Origin: Candidatus Hydrogenedentota bacterium
Lineage (GTDB): Bacteria > Hydrogenedentota > Hydrogenedentia > Hydrogenedentales > SLHB01
Assembly: GCA_003552485.1 (NCBI GenBank)
Contig: PUMX01000394.1
Span: 1 to 5,239 of the forward strand
DNA: 5,239 nucleotides
Reading direction: 5' to 3'
The notes beneath the pieces are model-generated. The model had not been told where the DNA came from and did not search any database. It saw only the letters and a list, made by a program, of their open reading frames with translations. Every line of letters starts with the position of its first letter. Position 1 is the stretch's first letter. The position numbers and the translations under genes were made by a program. Shown here one piece after another: positions 1-5,239 of the stretch.

Positions 1-1
1 G

Positions 2-883
2 ATCGCGTTCGAGAAGGCTGGCATCCTCAAACCCGGCGTCCCCGCTGTTGTCTCGGAAGAGAAACCCGAGGCGCAACGGGTCATACTTGAACGCGCCGCG
101 CTTGTTGGAGCGCCAGTGCGGTTGATCCAGAGGGATTTCCGTTACTGGCTCGATGACAAGGCCCGGGATCATGGCGCAAGTGTTTCATCGCACGAAAATG
201 TCGAGGACCGTGTTGTCGCGCCGAGGGCCAGTGCTGAGCTTTCCGTTTTAAATGACGAGATTAGCCGATTTGTCCCATCAATGGACGATCCCCACCGCTT
301 GTTTTCTTGTCAGGCCGGTTCTTGGCATGTCGGGCCTCTCCGCTTGGGATTGGCTGGCGGCTATCAGGGCGAGAACGCCGCGACCGCCGTGGCGTTGGCC
401 GAATGTCTTCAGCCCCGGTTTCCGGGCCTCACGCCCACTACAGTAACCAAAGGTCTCGAGAAGGTCCGTTGGCCGTGCCGGTTAGAACGCGTATTGGCGC
501 ATCCGCCGGTCTATATCGATGTGGCCCACAACGCCGCGGGCGCAGCGCGGCTGACCGGAGAATTGCCGCCATGTATCGTAGTGCTGGCGGTGTCGACGGA
601 TAAGAATGCCGCTGCGATGATCGACGCATTGAGTCCAATCACCCGCGAACTGATTCTCACCGAATTCACTGGATCGCGGGCGTTGCCCGTTGAACAGCTT
701 CGCGAAGCGGCGGCAGGCCGTTCTCACCGATGGGAGGCGTCGCTGCCTTCTGCGTTGACCACCGGTATGCGGATGGCGGCGCACGACTGTCCATTGCTTG
801 TCACGGGTTCGATATTCTGCGCGGGCGAAGCAAGACAATTGCTGATCGCGTCCCACCAAGCCGCGCCCATGACGTTCGACTAA
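2..883 (+). CDS. folC: FolC, folylpolyglutamate synthase / dihydrofolate synthase, C-terminal part (5' end outside window)
   Basis: This is a Mur-ligase-family cytoplasmic enzyme that adds glutamate to folates, and in bifunctional forms to dihydropteroate, using ATP. The reading frame is open from base 2, so the gene starts upstream; 293 codons are visible and the stop is TAA. Numbering visible residues from base 2, the fragment opens with the FolC signature IAFEKAGILKPGVP (1-14). It continues with GGYQGENAATAVAL (119-132, the G-x-[HY]-Q-x-x-N-A motif), WPCRLE (157-162, usually WPGRLE), DVAHNAAGA (173-181, usually D-x-AHNP-x-A, with the conserved Asp and His kept), DKN near 200, and LLVTGSIFCAGEAR (265-278), the typical C-terminal strand. 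The ATP-binding P-loop and the dihydrofolate synthase-specific part lie outside the window, so mono- or bifunctionality cannot be judged. The stretch between GVP and GGYQ seems somewhat long. An internal GTG at 116 is not the start, because the family similarity continues upstream of it. Confidence 0.93.
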   Translation: MAFEKAGILKPGVPAVVSEEKPEAQRVILERAALVGAPVRLIQRDFRYWLDDKARDHGASVSSHENVEDRVVAPRASAELSVLNDEISRFVPSMDDPHRLFSCQAGSWHVGPLRLGLAGGYQGENAATAVALAECLQPRFPGLTPTTVTKGLEKVRWPCRLERVLAHPPVYIDVAHNAAGAARLTGELPPCIVVLAVSTDKNAAAMIDALSPITRELILTEFTGSRALPVEQLREAAAGRSHRWEASLPSALTTGMRMAAHDCPLLVTGSIFCAGEARQLLIASHQAAPMTFD

Positions 884-1002
884 AGGAAAAGGATTGTACA
901 CTCGTTCGTACGGTCTTCCGCCTCCCGAGCCAATGTAAAGACATGAAACCTGACGCATGCGCTTATGTATTTATTGGGGAAATGGTGAAACTGTAGAGCT
1001 TT

Positions 1003-1031
1003 TTGATTCGCGCGCTCAATTACTCTACGAT
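1003..1031 (+). promoter_or_regulatory. Possible sigma70-type promoter for the pilT-like gene
   Basis: TTGATT (1003-1008) and TACGAT (1026-1031) are separated by exactly 17 bases, which fits a sigma70-type -35/-10 pair, each with two mismatches to consensus or fewer. A second AT-rich hexamer, TATAGT (1033-1038), overlaps the downstream side but has no good -35 at the right distance. The site lies about 105 bases before the ATG at 1135, leaving a moderately long leader. It would let the ATPase gene be transcribed independently of folC. This is pattern matching by eye only, and the promoter consensus of this organism is unknown. Confidence 0.4.
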
Positions 1032-1118
1032 GTATAGTATGGCTTCTGGCGTCGTTGGGCATGGTCGTGGCAATTCAGAAAACCGAGGCTATGCGCGCAA
1101 CATTCCGCGTTTCGCATG

Positions 1119-1125
1119 AAGGGAG
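1119..1125 (+). promoter_or_regulatory. Ribosome binding site of the pilT-like gene
   Basis: AAGGGAG lies 9 bases before the ATG at 1135. In-frame TAG (1126-1128) and TAA (1129-1131) stops sit between this site and the ATG, so no upstream start is possible in this frame. Together they fix the start codon well. Confidence 0.8.
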
Positions 1126-1134
1126 TAGTAAGCG

Positions 1135-2631
1135 ATGGAGATTGTATTAGGAGTAGGACGCCGCGACAACTTTCGCACTATCTTGGATATCGCTACGAAC
1201 GAACTGCAGCGGACTCAGGGCGCGCCGCGCAAGGTGACTGTGCGGGGCCGGAACATCGAGTTAGTGGGGGAGCGCGAGTCTTTCGACGGCCCTTATGTGT
1301 CCTTGGTTTTCCGGTGCCGGCGGCCCGGCGAAGCTACGAAGCAGGCCATTGACGACATAGTGTCCAAATACGAGGACGTATGTGAGAAAGCCGAGGAGGA
1401 TGGCGCCACTGCACTGACATTCAAGGGGCCGCAGGAACGTAAGGACGAGGCCGCTGACGAGTTCGCCAAGCAGGTCAAGGTCCCGGAGGTGTGGCGCGTC
1501 GCCGGCGATCAATATGAAACTGAACACCTCAGCGTCGAACGCATATTCAAGGCGCTGGTCGAATACAAAGCCAGTGACGTGCATCTGGCGCCGGGCGAAC
1601 TGCCGGTGTTTCGAATCGACGGCGAAACGCGGCGACTAGAGATCTTGCCTGCGCTCTCATCGGCGCAAATCATGAGCTTGCTGCGGGAAGTAGCCGATGA
1701 ACGTCATTGGAATGAGTTCAAGGAGGATCAGCAGACCAGCTTTAACTTCCACCAAGTCGGCCTGGGATATTCGCGCATTTCCGCGTTCTTGAAAAGCGGC
1801 GCTCCGCACGTGACCTTCCGCTTTCTGCCTGAAACGATTCCCTCTTTTGACGATCTGCACATTCCCGCCGAGTCGATGCAGCAATTGGGCGATTTGCATC
1901 ATGGCCTGCTGCTGGTTACCGGCATGACGGGCAGCGGTAAGTCCACCACGGTGGCAGCTCTAGTGGACTGGATCAACCAGAACCGGACGCTGCACATTCT
2001 CACCATCGAGAATCCCATCGAGTATGTGCAGGTCAATAAGAAGGCCATTGTTTCCCAACGCATGACAGGCGTTGACGTGGCCGACTTCAACATGGCGGTG
2101 ACCGGCGCGTTGCGGCATGACCCCGATGTGATCGTTATTGGCGAAATGCGCGATCCGGACACTATCCGCTCGGCCATTAACGCGGCGGCCACCGGCCACC
2201 TGGTAATCAGCACGCTCCACGCCAACACCGCGTACGAGGTTGTCAACCGGATCGTGAGCTTTTTCGATCCAGTCGAACGCGATCTTGTAAAACTCCAGCT
2301 GCGCGACGCGCTGACGTGCGTTATTTGTCAACGTCTGTTGCCCCGTATCGGTGGGGGACGCGTGCCTGCTCTCGAGTTTATGTTCAATGACGTGAAAGCC
2401 ATCAACGACTCGATTGTCGAAGGGCATACCGACGGTATTCGCATCGGCATGCAGCAGACGGTCTCGCACTCTTTCCTCTTCGAGACGTATCTGCACCGGC
2501 TTTACAAGAACAAGATTGTGGACCTCGAGACTGCGCGGCGGCACGCCACCGACGTAAGCATCCTCGACCAAATGGTCATGGGCACGTACTCGGTGCCGCG
2601 CCTTGACAGCGTCAAGGGCCTTAAGGAATAG
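1135..2631 (+). CDS. PilT/PilU-type type IV pilus retraction ATPase with an unusual N-terminal extension
   Basis: This is a GspE/PilT-superfamily hexameric ATPase, expected on the cytoplasmic side of the inner membrane, where PilT-type proteins power pilus retraction and twitching. The 498 residues exceed the roughly 340-390 usual for PilT and PilU. Residues 1 to about 130 form an unrecognised, charged extension. The PilT N-terminal domain starts near 133 (KASDVHLAPG at 145-154, then FRIDGE). The ATPase core has Walker A GMTGSGKST (263-271, usually GPTGSGKST), an Asp box TIENPIEYV (290-298, usually T-I-E-D-P), Walker B with DPDVIVIGEMRD (329-340) and a His box HLVISTLHANTA (355-366). QRLLPR (399-404) follows, and AINDSIVEG (422-430) matches the position of the AIRNLIRE retraction motif. 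The GspE/PilB four-cysteine zinc module is absent; only a CVIC (395-398) is present. No other pilus gene is visible nearby. PilT versus PilU cannot be settled by eye, so no symbol is given. Confidence 0.93.
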   Translation: MEIVLGVGRRDNFRTILDIATNELQRTQGAPRKVTVRGRNIELVGERESFDGPYVSLVFRCRRPGEATKQAIDDIVSKYEDVCEKAEEDGATALTFKGPQERKDEAADEFAKQVKVPEVWRVAGDQYETEHLSVERIFKALVEYKASDVHLAPGELPVFRIDGETRRLEILPALSSAQIMSLLREVADERHWNEFKEDQQTSFNFHQVGLGYSRISAFLKSGAPHVTFRFLPETIPSFDDLHIPAESMQQLGDLHHGLLLVTGMTGSGKSTTVAALVDWINQNRTLHILTIENPIEYVQVNKKAIVSQRMTGVDVADFNMAVTGALRHDPDVIVIGEMRDPDTIRSAINAAATGHLVISTLHANTAYEVVNRIVSFFDPVERDLVKLQLRDALTCVICQRLLPRIGGGRVPALEFMFNDVKAINDSIVEGHTDGIRIGMQQTVSHSFLFETYLHRLYKNKIVDLETARRHATDVSILDQMVMGTYSVPRLDSVKGLKE

Positions 2632-2656
2632 CCGCGTGGCCGTGCTTTCCGTACTC

Positions 2657-2714
2657 TAACGTAAGCCGGGGTCAAGGCGCACCGCCTAGCGCTTTGAACC
2701 CCGGCCCGCTGTTA
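2657..2714. terminator. Strong imperfect hairpin between convergent genes, probable bidirectional terminator
   Basis: The left arm 2665-2680 pairs with the right arm 2689-2705 over 16 base pairs. There is one bulged A (2697 or 2698), one G-T wobble (2676/2693) and an 8-base loop (2681-2688). Outside it, TAAC (2657-2660) can pair with GTTA (2711-2714) across a 4/5-base internal loop; alternatively CGTAA (2660-2664) pairs with TTACG (2712-2716). The element fills the 105-bp space between the stops of the ATPase gene (2631) and the symporter gene (2737), where a terminator serving both strands is expected. No run of T follows the stem on either strand, so it is not a textbook intrinsic terminator; it may act with Rho or as a 3'-end stabiliser. 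Confidence 0.6.
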
Positions 2715-2736
2715 CGGCCAATGCACGGACGTAGAA

Positions 2737-4629
2737 TTACGTCTCTTCAGTGTCCTCTTGTTCGCTCGTATCCTTGCCGCGCCACATGGATTGCAGCAGG
2801 GGTATCAGCACGGCGAGGCTGACGAGAGATACGGCCACCAGGACGGCGGCGGTTCCCAAATTCCCGTAGAGCAGACTGCCCGTGCCGAAGAGGGCGGCGT
2901 AGACCATCATACAGCTCACAACCCAAGCCAACATGGCCTGCGGCAAATTGTCCGGGCTACCGGTTGCGGACGCTTGCTTTCGGATCGGCTCCCATCCCGG
3001 GCCCGCGGGACGCACTCGCTCGTAGAAACGGATAAGCGTGGTGCGATCCGATTGCGGAGCGAGGTAGGCTGCAGTGACCCAGGCGATCGTGGTTATGAAA
3101 ATGGTGATCAGCAGAACGGTGTGACTGGGAATGTGCAACCCCTGGGTTCCGTCAAGGTTCGTTATCTCGCGGAGCACTGCCCAATCCAGCCATGCGGCGG
3201 AGACCATCTCGGGATCTATGGTGCGCATGTGTCGGTTCAAGAAGAAGAACCCCACCGCGATGGAGAAGGAGACCACCATGGCTACGATTTCCGACCAAGC
3301 ATTGACGCGCCACCAGAACCATCGCAACAGATAGATCAGCCCCGTGCCCGCGCCAACCTGGAGCATCAAATCGAAGTTGGCCTTTGCAGTCTCCATAAAC
3401 AAGCTTACGCCGAACGCAATGATCATCAGCAGCACCGTCACCAACCTGCCGGCGAATACGTAATGCTTCTCGCTCGCATCACTGCGAATAAACCGGCGGT
3501 AGCAGTCGTGCACGATGTAGCTGGTGCCCCAGTTCAGATGGGTGCTGATGGTGGAAACATACGCGGCCAGCAGGCCCGCGGCCATCAAGCCCAGAAAGCC
3601 CGCGGGCAAAACGTGCAACATCGCGGGATACGCCATATCGTGGCCAACCAGCGTGGGGTCTACATGCGGGAACATCTCTTCGATGTCGGACAATTGAGGG
3701 AAGATAATCAGCGAACAGAGCGCAACAAGTATCCAAGGCCAAGGCCGCAACGCATAGTGCGCGATGTTGAACAGCAGCGTGCCCCCCAAGGCGTCCCGTT
3801 CGCTGCGGGAGGCCAACATTCGCTGCGCAACATAACTGCCCCCGCCGGGCTCCGCGCCGGGATACCAGACGCTCCACCATTGCACGATGATGGGCATGAG
3901 CAAGACAGACAGCACGAGATCCCAATTGCCGAAGTCCGGGAAGAAGCGCAGCGCTGCTCCGTTGTCCGCGCTTAACTGTTCGACCATGCCGTCCAAACCA
4001 CCGACTTGCGGTTGTTGCAGTGCATAGTAAGCGACCGCAACCGCTCCGGTCATGGCAATGAAAAACTGGATTAAGTCGATTACCATGACGCCCCACAACC
4101 CGGATGTCGCGGCGAACACGACGTTGATTACACCGCAGATCAAGAGCGTTTGCCACATAGGCATGCCCAAGACCACGTTCGCGATCTTGGCCACCGCCAA
4201 GTTGACAGACGCCATCACAATGCAGTTGAAGAACAGCCCGAGATAAATTGCGCGGAAGCCGCGTACGATGCTCGCCGCTTTTCCACCGTAGCGAACTTCG
4301 TAGAATTCCAGATCCGTCAGCACGCGTGAACGGCGCCACAAGCGGGAATACAGAAACACCGTCAGCATGCCCGTCAATAGAAACGCCCACCATACCCAAT
4401 TGCCCGCCACGCCATTCTGCCGAACGATGTCGGTGACGAGGTTGGGCGTGTCGGTGCTGAAGGTGGTGGCCACCATCGAAATGCCAACCAGCCACCACGG
4501 CGCCGCTCTGCCGGAAGCGAAGAACTCGACGGTGTTACGGCCCGCGCGGCGCGCCAATAGGAACGCGGGTATGAAACAAACCGCGAGCGACAAAGCCACC
4601 ACAATCCAGTCTATCGTTGCCAATTGCAT
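2737..4629 (-). CDS. Sodium/solute symporter (SSF family), long form, substrate unknown
   Basis: This inner-membrane secondary transporter should couple sodium entry to uptake of a small organic solute. The 630-residue product is very hydrophobic, with about 14-15 likely membrane segments (for example 6-26, 44-64, 75-95, 126-155, 158-178, 181-203, 336-362, 388-412, 446-464, 501-523, 564-586, 590-612). Family features include STDTPN (58-63) in the first core helix, YEVRYGG (110-116), the WWSVWYPGAEPGGGSYVAQR region (251-270) with RMLASRSERDA after it, and AAYVSTISTHLNWGTSYIVHD (355-375). The Ser-Thr at 359-360 sits where SSF proteins carry sodium-site hydroxyls. The length exceeds the roughly 500 residues of PutP-like members, with the extra at the C-terminus, which ends in an acidic tail (TSEQEDTEET). 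I chose ATG 4629 because GGGGAG precedes it by 7 bases and a membrane segment follows at once; the 32 extra residues from an upstream start at 4725 do not look like family sequence. Nothing nearby identifies the substrate. Confidence 0.92.
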   Translation of the reverse strand: MQLATIDWIVVALSLAVCFIPAFLLARRAGRNTVEFFASGRAAPWWLVGISMVATTFSTDTPNLVTDIVRQNGVAGNWVWWAFLLTGMLTVFLYSRLWRRSRVLTDLEFYEVRYGGKAASIVRGFRAIYLGLFFNCIVMASVNLAVAKIANVVLGMPMWQTLLICGVINVVFAATSGLWGVMVIDLIQFFIAMTGAVAVAYYALQQPQVGGLDGMVEQLSADNGAALRFFPDFGNWDLVLSVLLMPIIVQWWSVWYPGAEPGGGSYVAQRMLASRSERDALGGTLLFNIAHYALRPWPWILVALCSLIIFPQLSDIEEMFPHVDPTLVGHDMAYPAMLHVLPAGFLGLMAAGLLAAYVSTISTHLNWGTSYIVHDCYRRFIRSDASEKHYVFAGRLVTVLLMIIAFGVSLFMETAKANFDLMLQVGAGTGLIYLLRWFWWRVNAWSEIVAMVVSFSIAVGFFFLNRHMRTIDPEMVSAAWLDWAVLREITNLDGTQGLHIPSHTVLLITIFITTIAWVTAAYLAPQSDRTTLIRFYERVRPAGPGWEPIRKQASATGSPDNLPQAMLAWVVSCMMVYAALFGTGSLLYGNLGTAAVLVAVSLVSLAVLIPLLQSMWRGKDTSEQEDTEET

Positions 4630-4636
4630 ATCCGTG

Positions 4637-4642
4637 CTCCCC
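4637..4642 (-). promoter_or_regulatory. Ribosome binding site of the symporter gene
   Basis: Read on the minus strand, GGGGAG ends 7 bases before the ATG at 4629-4627. This supports that start over the in-frame alternative at 4725, which would place this motif inside the coding region. Confidence 0.75.
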
Positions 4643-4676
4643 AATGCTGTGCAAGAAAAGCGGTAGACGAGTTTTC

Positions 4677-4692
4677 TTCTGTCGCAACAGAA
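4677..4692. repeat. Inverted repeat upstream of the symporter gene, possible operator
   Basis: TTCTGT-CGCA-ACAGAA is a perfect inverted repeat of 6-base arms around 4 bases, lying 47 bases upstream of the symporter start. Its position suits a regulator binding site near the promoter or a small leader hairpin. I could not find a convincing -35/-10 pair around it, and a repeat this short can arise by chance. Confidence 0.3.
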
Positions 4693-5160
4693 TGAAGATC
4701 TGAAGCCCCCGTGGCGCCAACACAATTGCGCTCATCCATAGACCCGCTGGGGTAGCGGCGGAACCGCGAAGCACACCGCTGCGCACACACGATGGTTTCC
4801 CCAAACCAAATGAATACCGCTGTCGTGCTACCGTACCAGGTCGGTGGGGCTAGCGCCGCGAAGAATAGCAGACGCTGCCGTGGACTACAAGGGCGCAAAC
4901 CCCGAGCAAAGGTGTTATTCTTCGCACGGTAGGCCGTTATCTCTGTGGGACGAGAAGCCGATTTGACGAAACGCGTCGATCCAAGTTCCTTGGCCGATAC
5001 GAGCCGAGCTTCGCCGTTATGCCGCGCCAAGGTGAGCCAGCCGCGGCTTATGGGGATGATCCCCTTCTGTAGACGCCGAAAACCCCGACCTTAAAACCCT
5101 ACGAAGCTTGGTGAGGGCCAGTCAGCTCGAACGGTTTCCCGGTATGTCGCAGCCAGCGTG

Positions 5161-5174
5161 AGGCATTAATGCCT
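5161..5174. repeat. Perfect 14-bp palindrome over a possible start codon
   Basis: AGGCATTAATGCCT is its own reverse complement. It contains the ATG at 5169-5171 of the possible edge gene, and its left arm overlaps that gene's GTGAGG ribosome-binding-like sequence (5158-5163). As DNA it could bind a dimeric regulator. As RNA it could fold as AGGCA-TTAA-TGCCT and mask both the binding site and part of the start codon. Symmetry is observed; either role is inference. Confidence 0.4.
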
Positions 5175-5239
5175 ACTAAATCACCAAATCAGACTGTTCT
5201 TCTCGACGTTAGCACAAAACGCTACGAATACGGGTTCAA
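5169..5239 (+). CDS. Possible 5' end of an unidentified gene running off the window
   Basis: From the ATG at 5169 the frame is open for 23 codons and continues past the window edge. The product starts MPTKSPNQTVLLDVSTKR and continues YEYGF. Its mixture of polar residues and a VLLDV strand looks protein-like, but 23 codons are too few to assign a family. GTGAGG at 5158-5163 lies 5 bases before the ATG and could serve as a weak ribosome binding site. The gene would be divergent from the symporter and separated from it by about 540 bp. An open frame of this length is not rare by chance, so the call is tentative. Confidence 0.4.
   Translation, partial: MPTKSPNQTVLLDVSTKRYEYGF

Larger units (their letters stand above)
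4630..5168. other. Intergenic region of about 540 bp upstream of the symporter; no gene recognised
   Basis: The region should carry the symporter promoter and perhaps that of a divergent gene on the right. I see no reading frame with recognisable protein character on either strand, no complete tRNA and no clear -35/-10 pair. Short symmetric elements are present: TGGTTT-CCCC-AAACCA (4793-4808), CCTTGGC (4988-4994) paired with GCCAAGG (5026-5032), AGCCGCGGCT (5039-5048) and GGGGAT-G-ATCCCC (5052-5064). Each is weak alone. A minus-strand frame (5030-4611) of 139 codons crosses most of the region, but it starts at TTG, overlaps the symporter start and looks like a chance frame. Confidence 0.6.

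Noticed and set aside
954..961. CGCATGCG palindrome after folC as a terminator
   Set aside because: It is only 8 bases, leaves no room for a loop of usable size and is not followed by a T run, so it does not support a terminator call.
1960..2571. Minus-strand open frame of 203 codons opposite the ATPase gene
   Set aside because: It lies entirely under the ATPase core, whose Walker and His-box motifs are read on the plus strand; it is a shadow frame.
2758..3975. Plus-strand open frame of 405 codons opposite the symporter
   Set aside because: Its product is rich in Q, H, R and G with no hydrophobic core, as expected of an antisense shadow. The minus-strand frame has clear SSF family motifs and membrane segments.
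4627..4725. Longer symporter start at 4725 adding 32 residues
   Set aside because: The added residues are Cys- and Arg-rich and not membrane-like, while the ATG at 4629 has a well-placed GGGGAG and leads directly into the first membrane helix.
4611..5030. Minus-strand open frame of 139 codons crossing the region upstream of the symporter
   Set aside because: It begins at TTG without a clear ribosome binding site, overlaps the well-supported symporter start, and its product shows no recognisable motif or domain-like pattern.
5194..5239. Possible tRNA or tmRNA 3' part, suggested by GGGTTCAA at the window end
   Set aside because: The upstream bases can form a stem with a 7-base loop (ACAAAAC), but there is no T at the position of U33 and no D arm or acceptor is visible. 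No tmRNA tag-like sequence or 5' end is found. The same bases fit an open reading frame.

Overview
The window is a bacterial chromosomal segment of fairly high GC with three well-supported protein genes and one possible gene fragment at the right edge. The gene content (folate polyglutamylation enzyme, type IV pilus retraction-type ATPase, long sodium/solute symporter) is ordinary for a free-living bacterium, probably diderm because of the PilT-like protein. The symporter resembles the long SSF proteins I associate with Planctomycetes, Hydrogenedentota and Bacteroidetes-like genomes. That taxonomic guess comes from memory of the family's look and is weak.

Layout: (1) 2-883, plus strand: the C-terminal 293 codons of FolC, whose N-terminal half lies outside the window. 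(2) 884-1134: a 251-bp gap with a plausible sigma70-type promoter and a good ribosome binding site for the next gene. (3) 1135-2631, plus strand: a 498-residue PilT/PilU-type ATPase with an extra N-terminal region of about 130 residues that I do not recognise. (4) 2632-2736: a short convergent intergenic region holding a strong imperfect hairpin, most likely a bidirectional terminator, with a geometry that loosely recalls an integron attC site. (5) 2737-4629, minus strand: a 630-residue sodium/solute symporter (SSF family). (6) 4630-5168: about 540 bp without a convincing gene, carrying the symporter's upstream region and several short palindromes. (7) 5169 to the end, plus strand: an open frame of 23 codons running off the window, possibly the start of a gene divergent from the symporter, with a 14-bp perfect palindrome covering its ribosome binding site and start codon.

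The genes do not form an obvious pathway. folC and pilT are co-directional but separated by a gap with its own promoter-like signal, and the symporter is convergent to both. I see no mobile element, CRISPR array, rRNA or complete tRNA, and no clear new multi-gene system. The points most worth a second look are the unrecognised N-terminal domain on the pilus ATPase, the hairpin between the convergent genes, and the palindrome at the possible start codon near the right edge.
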